Source: an uncultured Rhodospirillaceae bacterium
GTDB lineage: Bacteria > Pseudomonadota > Alphaproteobacteria > RF32 > CAG-239
Assembly (NCBI GenBank): GCA_900320035.1
Contig: ONQU01000121.1
Coordinates: forward strand, 1-31,016
Direction: 5' to 3'
Length of the DNA stretch: 31,016 bases
The position numbers and the translations under genes are program-made. Positions 1 to 8,902 of the stretch are shown here, in pieces; the first letter of the stretch is position 1, and every line of letters starts with the position of its first letter. Under the pieces are notes generated by a model that was given only the letters and a program-made list of their open reading frames with translations, was not told the origin of the DNA and did not search any database.

Positions 1-2600
1 ACCTCTGGCGAGAATGCCATAGCTATCATCGGCCGAATAAACATTGATTGTGCCGCTGTTGGCCAGTGTTCCGGTGGCATCAGCAGTTGAGACCATGGCA
101 TAACTGTTGTTAACATCAATTTCTACTGCTGTTTCACTTGCTTCCTGTCCGACATTAATTGTGCCGCTGTTGGTTACATTGGCACTACCGGATGCTTCCA
201 GACCATAGCTGTTGTCATTGCGAATGTTTAATGTCGCATTATTGTTAACCGAACCGCCGCCGGCATAAATTGCGGCACTGTTCGCATTATGCAAATTGAT
301 GGTTCCGTTATTTTCAATTGTTGCCTCACCGGTAGAATAAATGGCATAGCCGCGTTCGCTTGCCGTTGCATCGTTATAAAGATTTATGATGCCGTTGGTT
401 GCGTTCGTAATGGTTGCAGTTCCGTCGGTATAAATGGCATAGCTGTTTTTCACCGGCGTTGTTGCTTGTCCAACATTGATTGTGCCGCTGTTAGTCAATT
501 TAGCCGTCACAGGTGTGTCAACACCGGCATACATACCATAAGCATTGTTGTTATAAAGGTTAATGATGCCTTGATTATCAGCCTTGGCGTTACCTTCAAG
601 CCAGATTGCACCGCCTTGATTTGAAGCAGCATCGTTTTGGGTATAAACATCAATTGTTCCTTTATTGGTTATAACAGATGTTGAATTGGTATTGGAAAAA
701 ATACCATAACCGGTGCTGATTTGTTTGTCATTAGAGCCGATTTGAATATTTGCACCGCTGTCATTCAAAACTTCTTGAGAATTACCGCCCAAATAAATAG
801 CAGCACTTTCATCCCCGTTCATTTGAATTACACCGCGGTTATGTACCTTTGATGCGCTGGAAGCATACATACCAAGTGAATGTTTATAATCTACCGTGAT
901 TTCCGCACCACTTGCATTGATAACACTTGAGCCTTTTTCCGAAGCACTGGCCATTGCTGCCGCATATTCGGAATTGGTTACAATGGTGCCATAATTGACA
1001 ATTTGCGCTTTTTCATCAGTTGTAGAACTTAAGAACATACCGATAGCATTGGTCATATTTGTACTGCCGGTTTTGTTTTTGAGTGTAATTGTGCCGTAAT
1101 TCAAGCCCTGTCCTTCAGCGGTGTTAACCTGCATGGCCGCTACAAATGAAGCATTTTCAATGTTAATGGCGGCGGTGCTTCCCATTTCGTCACCGTTATA
1201 AATCTGTTCGGTGGTTGAACTGGTACTGTTGGCTGCTGTATCTAACACGCCAATACCAATTGTCGGCACATAATTTGTAAACGGTTCTGAACCGTCGGTA
1301 GGGGCCGTTGTTGCCGTATAATCTGTTGTGCTTTCCGGATTATTGTCATAATAAGGTCGCGCATTATAGTTGATTGTGCCTTTATTGATGGCGTTAGAAT
1401 AAGCACCGGCAAAAATTTTGGTGCTACGCGCATTGTCATAGACATTGATTGTGCCGTCGTTTACCATTTCCGTTCCGCCACCAAAGTCATTTTGCATGGC
1501 TACCGATGAATATGAATAAATATTTATGGTGTTGGTGTTAACTAACTTGGCATACGGTGTTACCGTGCCGGCGGCATACATGGCTATATTATTTTTATAT
1601 TTTGTGTTGGTTGGAATACCTAGAGTAATATTGCCTGAATTTGCCAACGTTCCGCTGTTGAAAGTTGCCATACCGTAGCTGTTACTGGCGGTAATATTGA
1701 TATTGCTGCCATTGGTCAAACTTGGTTGTGGCCGCGTATATAAACTGGAAACTTGTCCGCTTCCTTCTACCGAAAGCATACCATAGTTAATACGATTATT
1801 AGTTTCCGGTGTGGTAATTGCGATACTGCCGCTGTTGGTAATTGTGCCGCCGTGTACGGCTTGCATACCGGCTGAAACATTAACTCCTTCACTGGTGCCG
1901 TTATCATCTAAATTTATGGTAATTGTGCCGTTATTGTTTGCACTACCATTAGCATCGGCACGCATACCGACAATGCCACCCAAACCGTCGCGTAAGTCAG
2001 TTTCTGCCGAGGTTGTGTATGATCCTGCATAACGCAACAGAATATCACCATTATTAACCAAATTCACTTTTTCGGCGCGATTGATATTTTTTGAGCCGTT
2101 TAAAAATCCATAGTCCAAATAACTACCCATGCCGACCAGTTCTACAGCCACATTTGAAGCGCTACCGGTTCCGGCATTTAGAGAAATTGATCCCGCATTT
2201 GTAATGTTTATGGTGTCTTGATTCAGATTCTGTCCGGTATTGATAATCATCGCTTCCATACCAATTAATGAACCGATGATTGCGGTGGTCGAATCGGCTA
2301 AAGTGGCCGTTCCTAAAATATCACCATTGTTAATAATGGTTGACTTGGTATCAGCATACATACCAATTACTGTTTCTTTGCTATTTTTACCGGCAAAGAA
2401 AATATCGATACCGTTACCGACAGCAGACTTTCCATAATTTACTGCCGTTGAGCCTTCACTGGCAACCATAGCGATTGATGCGTTCTGTACTTGTTTTAAA
2501 TTGATATATCCGTAGTTTTCAACCAAACTGTTTTTTAGAGCATCCATGCCAATTGTGCCATTGCCGATTTCCATAACCGTGCCGGCCGTGTTGACATAGC
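1..2600 (-). repeat. Degenerate in-gene repeats coding for the beta-helix domain
   Basis: The DNA word ATTGTGCCGCTGTTGG (plus-strand reading) or a close variant recurs, for example near 46, 163, 481 and 1829. On the coding strand it encodes NSGTIN. Spacing is irregular, so these are diverged protein-level repeats, not a recent tandem array. Confidence 0.7.
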
Positions 2601-3330
2601 TGCCATTGTTGTAGGCTTTTAAAACCACATCCAAGTAGTCGGAATTTTGTAAAACATTATTGTTAAAAAATACGGAATAAATGTTTTGTTTGCCGTTGGA
2701 ATGTTCTTGATAAGTTGTATTCTGCATGGCTGCTGCTGTGGCATTTTTATCAACCGTACCATTTTGAGCGGCTGTTGCACCCAAGCTGTTGTAATCTTCT
2801 TGAGGATCTGGTGTCTTTGACGAACTGCTACCGCCGCCGCCACCGCCGCCACCGAGGGCAATAGCCGCGACGATACCGCCGACCAATAATGCTCCGCCAG
2901 TCCACCAAACCCATGGCGAAACTTTGTATTCTTCTTTACCTAAGGCACTATATGCTTCACGCGAATTAGCTGTCATCGGTACCGCATTTGAGTTACGCAC
3001 AAATTCATTATAATTATCAATATATTGTGTACATGGATGGTGCGGATTGGCTCCGGCGGCTCGAAATGCATTATATGCTCTGATATCGCGGCGTTCGGCA
3101 GCGACACACAAGCCGGTGTAGCCATTACTGTTTGTCGCATCAATATTTAACCCACGATACATGGAAGCACGTAGGCCTTCAACTTCACCGTTGTGCGCCA
3201 TAGCATACATGCGATTAAACGACTCTGGCGGTAAACCCCAAGCTTTAGCATTTTGCGGTATTGAAGCCAATATAAACGAATATATTGTTACACCGCATAC
3301 AGTTTTAATAAATAGCGAATTTTTAAGCAT
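1..3330 (-). CDS. Ankyrin-headed, beta-helix-repeat surface protein (C-terminus cut by window edge)
   Basis: The frame starts at ATG 3330-3328 with AAAGG 6 nt upstream and runs 1110 codons with no stop to base 1, so the C-terminus is missing. Order of parts: signal peptide at residues 1-30 (hydrophobic 5-23, cleavage after AKA); an ankyrin-like stretch at about 40-99; a hydrophobic membrane segment at about 139-160; eight glycines (160-167) and four serines; then, from about residue 230, irregular repeats of roughly 30-40 residues built around NSGTINV and SYGMYA. Such repeats are typical of parallel beta-helix passengers of autotransporter-type adhesins. No beta-barrel is visible, but it would lie beyond the edge. 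Function as adhesin or surface protein is inference. The ankyrin-like head before a membrane segment is unusual for type V secretion. It follows trxA but a terminator separates them. Confidence 0.85.
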   Translation of the reverse strand, partial: MLKNSLFIKTVCGVTIYSFILASIPQNAKAWGLPPESFNRMYAMAHNGEVEGLRASMYRGLNIDATNSNGYTGLCVAAERRDIRAYNAFRAAGANPHHPCTQYIDNYNEFVRNSNAVPMTANSREAYSALGKEEYKVSPWVWWTGGALLVGGIVAAIALGGGGGGGGSSSSKTPDPQEDYNSLGATAAQNGTVDKNATAAAMQNTTYQEHSNGKQNIYSVFFNNNVLQNSDYLDVVLKAYNNGSYVNTAGTVMEIGNGTIGMDALKNSLVENYGYINLKQVQNASIAMVASEGSTAVNYGKSAVGNGIDIFFAGKNSKETVIGMYADTKSTIINNGDILGTATLADSTTAIIGSLIGMEAMIINTGQNLNQDTINITNAGSISLNAGTGSASNVAVELVGMGSYLDYGFLNGSKNINRAEKVNLVNNGDILLRYAGSYTTSAETDLRDGLGGIVGMRADANGSANNNGTITINLDDNGTSEGVNVSAGMQAVHGGTITNSGSIAITTPETNNRINYGMLSVEGSGQVSSLYTRPQPSLTNGSNINITASNSYGMATFNSGTLANSGNITLGIPTNTKYKNNIAMYAAGTVTPYAKLVNTNTINIYSYSSVAMQNDFGGGTEMVNDGTINVYDNARSTKIFAGAYSNAINKGTINYNARPYYDNNPESTTDYTATTAPTDGSEPFTNYVPTIGIGVLDTAANSTSSTTEQIYNGDEMGSTAAINIENASFVAAMQVNTAEGQGLNYGTITLKNKTGSTNMTNAIGMFLSSTTDEKAQIVNYGTIVTNSEYAAAMASASEKGSSVINASGAEITVDYKHSLGMYASSASKVHNRGVIQMNGDESAAIYLGGNSQEVLNDSGANIQIGSNDKQISTGYGIFSNTNSTSVITNKGTIDVYTQNDAASNQGGAIWLEGNAKADNQGIINLYNNNAYGMYAGVDTPVTAKLTNSGTINVGQATTPVKNSYAIYTDGTATITNATNGIINLYNDATASERGYAIYSTGEATIENNGTINLHNANSAAIYAGGGSVNNNATLNIRNDNSYGLEASGSANVTNSGTINVGQEASETAVEIDVNNSYAMVSTADATGTLANSGTINVYSADDSYGILARG

Positions 3331-3390
3331 AGTAAACCTTTCAGACACATTCACTCGGCTGTATCCTATAAGGAAAGGTTTAAATTTTGG

Positions 3391-3424
3391 TAAAAAACTA
3401 AAAAGAAACGGCGCCGCAGCGCCG
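3391..3424 (-). terminator. Rho-independent terminator of trxA
   Basis: A six-base-pair GC stem (3409-3414 with 3419-3424, loop CGCA) is followed, on the minus strand, by a T-rich run covering 3408-3391. It lies between the trxA stop and the next minus-strand gene, so it separates trxA from the surface-protein gene. Confidence 0.75.
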
Positions 3425-3449
3425 CTATACTCGCCATATTGATAAAAAA

Positions 3450-3764
3450 CTATTTATGCGCTTCAATCCAAGATAACAGAGTTGATTCGGTATTTAAACC
3501 AACCTTGGTATCTACTTGTTTGCCATCTTTAAACAAAAATAATGTCGGAATACTGCGAATGCCAAATTGGCTTGCTACTTGCGGTGAGTCATCGACATTC
3601 ATTTTATAAACTTTGACATCGCTGAGCTGGCTATCAATTGATTCTAAAATAGGACCAAGTTGACGGCAAGGACCGCACCATTCGGCCCAAAAATCTACTA
3701 AAACAAGACCCTTAGAATTTAAAACATTTTCTGAAAATTGGCTGTCTGTTAACGGCTGCGTCAT
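3450..3764 (-). CDS. trxA: Thioredoxin
   Basis: A 104-residue single-domain thioredoxin, the usual length. The active site WCGPC has its cysteines at residues 30 and 33, preceded by the conserved DFWAEW, and the cis-proline loop SIPTL places the proline at residue 73. There is no signal peptide, so it acts in the cytoplasm reducing protein disulfides, normally with thioredoxin reductase, which is not in the window. The start has a good AAGGAG ribosome site. It is transcribed alone: a candidate promoter lies upstream (3821-3849) and a strong terminator downstream (3391-3424). Confidence 0.97.
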   Translation of the reverse strand: MTQPLTDSQFSENVLNSKGLVLVDFWAEWCGPCRQLGPILESIDSQLSDVKVYKMNVDDSPQVASQFGIRSIPTLFLFKDGKQVDTKVGLNTESTLLSWIEAHK

Positions 3765-3820
3765 TTTTTTCTCCTTTTAAAATATGTTAAGCCTGTAGGC
3801 AATATATGTTATTTTTTTGT

Positions 3821-3849
3821 AATATTAAAGGTTCTGAAGCAAAATACAA
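3821..3849 (-). promoter_or_regulatory. Candidate sigma-70 promoter of trxA
   Basis: On the minus strand, TTGTAT (3849-3844) and AATATT (3826-3821) are separated by 17 bases and sit about 60 nt before the trxA start. The region is very AT-rich, so a chance match is possible. Confidence 0.35.
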
Positions 3850-3873
3850 TACTTTTTTATAGATATATTATTA

Positions 3874-5613
3874 TTAAAATTTGGTAAGATTTTGCATTTG
3901 GTAAAATTGAGCGTATGCACCTTGCGTTTGCAGCAATTTATCGTGCGTTCCTTCTTCTATAATTTTACCATTATCCATAACCACCAGACGGTCCATTTCT
4001 TTTAAGGTAGACAGCCGGTGGGCAATGGCAATAACGGTTTTGCCCTGCATCAGTTTTTTGAGCGATTTTTGAATGTATTGCTCACTTTCGCTATCAAGCG
4101 CCGATGTGGCTTCATCTAAGATTAGAATTGGTGCATTTTTCAAAATAGCGCGGGCAATGGCAATGCGCTGGCGTTCACCGCCGGAAAGCATAACACCGCG
4201 CTCGCCGACTTTACTTTGATATCCGTGCGGAAGTTTGAGGATAAACTCGTCGGCATATGCCATTTTTGCAGCCTTTATCACTTCTTCGTCAGTGGCTTTG
4301 ACATTGCCGTAGCGTATGTTTTCCATAATGGTGCGGTTAAACAAAGCTGTATCTTGCGGAATAACGGCAATATGCGCGCGCAAACTTTCTTGTCGGACTT
4401 GTGCGATATCTTGGCCGCCCACGGTAATTTTGCCGCTTTGCAAGTCATAATAGCGCACCAAAAGTTTTATTAAGGTAGATTTTCCGCTGCCGGAATGGCC
4501 GACCAAACCGACTTTTTCGCCTGATTTTATTTTAAGCGTGAATTTATTGAACAAATTTTCTTTATGATTATAGTGATAAGTAATATTATCAAACACAATG
4601 GTTTTGCCGCGCATTTTCAGCGGTTTGGCATTTTCACAATCTATAACGGTGCACGGCGTATATATCATCTCCAAGCCGTCTTTAACTTGGCCGTAAGCGC
4701 GTGAAAATTCGCCGGCCAGCCAGCCGAAGCCATACATATCGTGCACCATACGGCTGATGAGTGTGAAGCAGAGCAATACGCCCTCTAAAGGCAAATTAAA
4801 TTTGAACCAAAAATAAAAAATTAAGCCAATATAGATTATGCGCATAAAATCAAAACAACTGTTACCAATCCAGTTATAAACCGAATCTTGGCGATTTTCT
4901 ACCTGTTCGGCGCGCACGGCTTGGCTAAGACTTCGATAAAAAAGATGCTTTTCATAAAAATAGTTCGCAAAACTTTTCAATAAATCACTATTTGTAACCG
5001 TATCAATAAAAATTCCTTCGGTTTCGGTCATCAGGCGCGCACGATTATAAGCATATTTGCCGACTCGGTAACGAATAAAACACGCCAATACAATAAAAAT
5101 GATATTCATCACGGCGAAAATTAAACCGAGCAAAATATTAACATACATAATAAACACAATGCTTACCGCAACACCAATAAGCGGATTAACCAGTGCAAAG
5201 GCTGTCATACGGCAAATTTGCGCCGTGCCGCTGACCACATTTTTAACTTTAGCGGCAATTTTACCGGACATTTCTTCTTGAAAAAAAGAAATGGAATGAT
5301 GGTGAACTGTTTTGAATAAATCCTTAAAAATAAGGCTGTTAAAATAAGGCAAAAATTTTGCTTGGGCAACGCGCACAACTAAATCAAGCAGGCTGTCAAC
5401 AGCAATTAGCGCCATATAAATTGCTAAAGCTATAATGATGTGCCGCAAAATACCGGAATCTTTAAGATAGTCCGGCAGCAAGCCTAAGGCACGCGCCATA
5501 TAAAACGATTCAAAGCGCAAAATGACCGCGTGGCCGATAACCGAAAGCATAATAATGGTTGCCAGCATTTTGGTTTTGCGCAAATATTTGAAAATAAAGG
5601 CAAAGACGTTCAC
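3874..5613 (-). CDS. ABC exporter, fused membrane and ATPase domains
   Basis: A 579-residue half-transporter. The N-terminal six-helix exporter domain covers about residues 15-310 and the nucleotide-binding domain about 338-575. Visible motifs: Walker A GHSGSGKST (372-380), Q-loop glutamine 420, signature LSGGE (476-480), Walker B ILILDE (496-501) and switch histidine 532. It should work as a homodimer exporting a lipid, peptide or drug; the substrate cannot be read. The start codon is GTG at 5613, two bases after the stop of the LOG-family gene, with GGGAG upstream, so it is translationally coupled as the last gene of the five-gene minus-strand run. An MsbA-like role is possible but not shown. 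Confidence 0.9.
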   Translation of the reverse strand: MNVFAFIFKYLRKTKMLATIIMLSVIGHAVILRFESFYMARALGLLPDYLKDSGILRHIIIALAIYMALIAVDSLLDLVVRVAQAKFLPYFNSLIFKDLFKTVHHHSISFFQEEMSGKIAAKVKNVVSGTAQICRMTAFALVNPLIGVAVSIVFIMYVNILLGLIFAVMNIIFIVLACFIRYRVGKYAYNRARLMTETEGIFIDTVTNSDLLKSFANYFYEKHLFYRSLSQAVRAEQVENRQDSVYNWIGNSCFDFMRIIYIGLIFYFWFKFNLPLEGVLLCFTLISRMVHDMYGFGWLAGEFSRAYGQVKDGLEMIYTPCTVIDCENAKPLKMRGKTIVFDNITYHYNHKENLFNKFTLKIKSGEKVGLVGHSGSGKSTLIKLLVRYYDLQSGKITVGGQDIAQVRQESLRAHIAVIPQDTALFNRTIMENIRYGNVKATDEEVIKAAKMAYADEFILKLPHGYQSKVGERGVMLSGGERQRIAIARAILKNAPILILDEATSALDSESEQYIQKSLKKLMQGKTVIAIAHRLSTLKEMDRLVVMDNGKIIEEGTHDKLLQTQGAYAQFYQMQNLTKF

Positions 5614-5615
5614 TT

Positions 5616-6611
5616 TTATAAAATCTCCCGATGGCGTTTTTTCAGATGTGTCAGTTTATCGCTGACAACACCCGTATCATGTCCGGCGTATGCCAGACGG
5701 CTATACATCTTTTCAATTTCCCGCTCTAAAAAAGCTGTTTCAACACTTGCAACCAATGCTTGTTTTTGTTCGTTGGTGCCATTTTTTTCTATGTGTTTAA
5801 CTTCAGCAAAACAATCTTCAACATCTTTTCCATAAACATTTTTTTGCTTAATATAATAAGGTAGTTTATAAATTAGTAATCGAGCATTGGTATAATGTTC
5901 TTTACTATTTGAACACTTATAGCAGGTCATTTTTAAGAGCCGAAAGGCAATTTCAAGTTCTTCAGCATCATCAACCACAATAAAAGGCACCGGATCGGCA
6001 AATCCTTCGTGTACCATCAATTTTAAAAATTCTAACAAATGGTGAAAATAACCGTTGATGTTGTAAAGAATAAAAGGCTTCATCGGTAAAAGACCATCTT
6101 GCATGGCTACACAATCATAAGCTAATTCATCCAAGGTGCCGACACCGCCGGGAGCAAAAACCACGTAATCGGCATTTAAGAGTTTCTGTTTGCGTTCTTC
6201 TAATGTACGCGCCACAACAACTTCCATTTTAGCAATTAATGTGTCATCACTCGGATACAGTTTGTAATATTCGGCAGTAGTAATTCCCTGAATAGGTAAG
6301 TTCCCTCTTTTTTCTTTGGCGTTCCAACTATCAAGCACACCGCGTGCCACGGCGCCCATAATACCGCTGTTAGAAAGACCAAAATCGAGACGGAAATCCA
6401 TTTTAACGATTTTTTGCCCTAAACGGTACGCTTCAGCAACATATTGTTCGTCATTACCGGCACGTGAACCGCCGGCTACAAAGACACGAATACCGGCCTT
6501 GCTGTTTTCGGCTTTAAACAGTTCTATGGCTTGATCTTCATCCTTTGTTGTCTTTGCACTTGTTTTTACTAAATGCCGAGGCATCATTTCGTCCGAGCGA
6601 TCATGTTTCAT
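5616..6611 (-). CDS. LOG-family (TIGR00730-type) protein with long C-terminal extension
   Basis: 331 residues. The core, about residues 40-210, has the Rossmann-like LOG signature: VAGGSRAG (45-52), GLSNSGIMGAVARG (78-91), RK (140-141) and PGGVGTLDE (154-162). In this family the Arg and the PGGxGTxxE glutamate hydrolyse nucleotide 5'-monophosphates to base plus ribose 5-phosphate. Bacterial substrates are often uncertain, and the product is frequently annotated as a lysine decarboxylase by error. About 120 residues follow the core, with a CYKC pair and a charged helical tail; usual LOG proteins are about 180-250 residues long. It starts 2 nt after the tgt stop, with GAGGAG inside the end of tgt, so the two are coupled. 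Confidence 0.85.
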   Translation of the reverse strand: MKHDRSDEMMPRHLVKTSAKTTKDEDQAIELFKAENSKAGIRVFVAGGSRAGNDEQYVAEAYRLGQKIVKMDFRLDFGLSNSGIMGAVARGVLDSWNAKEKRGNLPIQGITTAEYYKLYPSDDTLIAKMEVVVARTLEERKQKLLNADYVVFAPGGVGTLDELAYDCVAMQDGLLPMKPFILYNINGYFHHLLEFLKLMVHEGFADPVPFIVVDDAEELEIAFRLLKMTCYKCSNSKEHYTNARLLIYKLPYYIKQKNVYGKDVEDCFAEVKHIEKNGTNEQKQALVASVETAFLEREIEKMYSRLAYAGHDTGVVSDKLTHLKKRHREIL

Positions 6612-6613
6612 GG

Positions 6614-7738
6614 CTATAACTCCTCTATATCTCCTTTAGCCTGATTGGCATAAAATTCGGCTACATATTGTTCTAATGTATCACTTTTTATGGCGTTGCG
6701 CAAGCCCCGCATTAAGCGTTGATAATAGCTTATATTGTGCCAGGTTAAAAGCATAACACCTAAAATTTCGTTACATTTATGTAAGTGATGAAGATAGGCG
6801 CGTGAATAGTTGCGACAGAGCGGGCAATCACAATCTTCTTCGAGTGGGCGAGGATCTTCACGATGGCGTGCGTTACGTACGTTAATCGGACCATATTTGG
6901 TAAAAGCTTGTGCGGTACGTCCGGAGCGAGTCGGCATGACGCAATCAAACATATCAACACCGCGCAAAACGGCGCCGACAATATCATCCGGACGACCAAC
7001 TCCCATTAAGTAGCGTGGCTTATCTTCCGGCAACATACCCGGCGCATAGTCCAAAACTTCAAACATCTTTTCTTGCCCCTCACCGATAGCAAGACCGCCG
7101 ATAGCATAACCGTCAAAGCCGATATTTTTCAGCGCTTCGGCTGATTCGGCGCGTAAGTCTTGAAAGACATTACCCTGTTGAATACCGAAGATACCATAAC
7201 CTTCACGGTCAACAAAAGCTTCTTTACTGCGTTTGGCCCAACGCATGGACATACGCATGGATTTGGCGCAAATATCATAAGTTGAAGGGTAAGGTGTGCA
7301 TTCATCAAAGCACATAGTAATGTTCGAATCGAGTTTGTGCTGAATTTTCATCGACTCTTCCGGCGAAAGAAAGAACTTTGTGCCGTCAACATGCGAGCGA
7401 AAAGTAACACCTTCTTCGCTGATTTTGCGCAAACCGCTTAGACTCATCACCTGAAAACCGCCGGAATCGGTAAGAATCGGTTTATCCCAGTGCATAAATT
7501 GATGTAAGCCGCCCATTTTTGCAACCAAGTCGGCGCCCGGACGTAACATAAGGTGGTAAGTATTGCCGAGTAAGATTTCGGCTCCCGTAGCTGCGACACT
7601 CTCCGGTAACATAGCTTTGACCGTGGCACAAGTGCCGACCGGCATAAACGCCGGTGTATTTACCACACCATGTTTGGTGATTAGTCTGCCTAAACGGCTT
7701 TTACCGATTTTTTTATCTATTGCAAATTGTAAACTCAT
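6614..7738 (-). CDS. tgt: tRNA-guanine transglycosylase (queuine tRNA-ribosyltransferase)
   Basis: 374 residues, the normal bacterial length. It exchanges guanine 34 for preQ1 in GUN-anticodon tRNAs, a step of queuosine synthesis. Seen here: TDSGGFQVMSL with the first catalytic aspartate, the nucleophile region DMFDCVMPTRSGR, the substrate-site GGLAIGEG, and a C-terminal zinc site CDCPLCRNYSRAYLHHL. The start has an AAGGA site and follows the J-domain gene by 18 nt in the same minus-strand run. The other queuosine genes are not in this window. Confidence 0.97.
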   Translation of the reverse strand: MSLQFAIDKKIGKSRLGRLITKHGVVNTPAFMPVGTCATVKAMLPESVAATGAEILLGNTYHLMLRPGADLVAKMGGLHQFMHWDKPILTDSGGFQVMSLSGLRKISEEGVTFRSHVDGTKFFLSPEESMKIQHKLDSNITMCFDECTPYPSTYDICAKSMRMSMRWAKRSKEAFVDREGYGIFGIQQGNVFQDLRAESAEALKNIGFDGYAIGGLAIGEGQEKMFEVLDYAPGMLPEDKPRYLMGVGRPDDIVGAVLRGVDMFDCVMPTRSGRTAQAFTKYGPINVRNARHREDPRPLEEDCDCPLCRNYSRAYLHHLHKCNEILGVMLLTWHNISYYQRLMRGLRNAIKSDTLEQYVAEFYANQAKGDIEEL

Positions 7739-7756
7739 ATTTTTTCCTTTTTTTGA

Positions 7757-8902
7757 TTATTCGTCTTTATAAACTTTACTGCCGGGTGGTACCGGTTTAC
7801 CAATACCTTTTTGGAGCAATTTAGAGGATATAAAACCCATTTCACCTTTATCTAACACAACTTTATACCATTTTTTATCCGGTGTGTAGCCGAATAAGCG
7901 CACGGTTTGATTGGCTTGACCATAGGCCATAGGCTGATAACGTTCATCGGGACCATGGTAAATCAGACAATCTTCCGTAATATGATATAAATATTCACGG
8001 CTGTGTATGTCACTGCTTACTTTCATCACATGCGAATCGACCATATCGTAAGCCATTACTTGTCCATTATCCATTTCTATAACAGAGAAATAGCCCTGTG
8101 GCAGGTAATCTTTAGTAATTTTAGAGCCAATCGCAAAGAGAATAATTAAAAGCAGAATAAAAGGCAATAATGCTTGACGCCATTTCAGTTCACGTGCTTG
8201 CCAACGCGGTAATTTAACGGTATGAGAGGGACTAAAGTTAAGCTCTCGGATATAAAGTGTGAGAAGGGTTTGAGCACGCGTGTAGTGTAATTTTTCCGCT
8301 AAAAGATAGGCTTGATTAGCATAAATCCATGCCATTTCAATATTATTTTCCTGTTCGTAAGCAAGGGTATTATGGAGTAAAAGCTGCAAATTATCAAGGT
8401 CTTCGGCTTTAGCAGCGCGAAGGTTATATTGAATGGCGGCAATATTTTTTAAAAATGCGTCAGGTGCCCACCATCCGCCTAACCAATTAGCGCGTGCTGT
8501 GCTTCCTACCAAGGACATGGCTTCACGGAAAGTGCAAATATCTTTTGTTTCAATAATTTGCGATTTTTTGAAGTTTGGTTTAACGCGCCTTTGTTTTAAA
8601 ACGCGCAAAGCTTTATCTTCCTTACCGGCTTGATTTTTATATATTTTTAAAGAACCGAGAGAGGGAAAATTTTGCTTGTTATAAACCAAGGAAAGTAAAT
8701 CATACTGCCGACGCAATTTTTCATCTTTTAAAATGTCGTAAGCAACGGAAACCTTTTGAAACATTTCCAATGCTTTTGTATCTTCATTATGGTCAGGGTG
8801 CCAAAATTTAGCGCGCGTATAATATTGGCGCTTAATTGTTGCCGCATCGGCGTCATAAGCTGTTTCAAGGACCTTATAATATTCTAAAGGATCAAAGTCC
8901 AT
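7757..8902 (-). CDS. J-domain protein with membrane segment and SH3-like C-terminus
   Basis: 381 residues. The N-terminus (about 5-70) is a J domain with the HPD motif at 35-37, the signal that stimulates DnaK ATPase. There is no Gly/Phe region or zinc-finger domain, so this is not DnaJ. A helical stretch at about 165-220 may be TPR-like. One membrane helix (about 243-260) follows, then a region ending in an SH3-like fold (about 306-366) with WYKVVLDKGEMGFI, typical of bacterial SH3 domains. The expected topology puts the J domain in the cytoplasm and the SH3-like part in the periplasm. Its start (AGGAG at good spacing) overlaps the ATPase gene by 11 nt, suggesting paired function. No exact family is recognised. 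Confidence 0.8.
   Translation of the reverse strand: MDFDPLEYYKVLETAYDADAATIKRQYYTRAKFWHPDHNEDTKALEMFQKVSVAYDILKDEKLRRQYDLLSLVYNKQNFPSLGSLKIYKNQAGKEDKALRVLKQRRVKPNFKKSQIIETKDICTFREAMSLVGSTARANWLGGWWAPDAFLKNIAAIQYNLRAAKAEDLDNLQLLLHNTLAYEQENNIEMAWIYANQAYLLAEKLHYTRAQTLLTLYIRELNFSPSHTVKLPRWQARELKWRQALLPFILLLIILFAIGSKITKDYLPQGYFSVIEMDNGQVMAYDMVDSHVMKVSSDIHSREYLYHITEDCLIYHGPDERYQPMAYGQANQTVRLFGYTPDKKWYKVVLDKGEMGFISSKLLQKGIGKPVPPGSKVYKDE

Noticed and set aside
289..2861. Several open frames on both strands within 1-3330, such as 289-624 plus and 1811-2032 plus
   Set aside because: They lie antisense or out of frame to the 1110-codon surface-protein gene, and their sequences follow its repeats.
3161..3442. 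Plus-strand frame of 93 codons
   Set aside because: It overlaps the signal-peptide end of the surface protein and the trxA terminator, and lacks a plausible ribosome site or motif.
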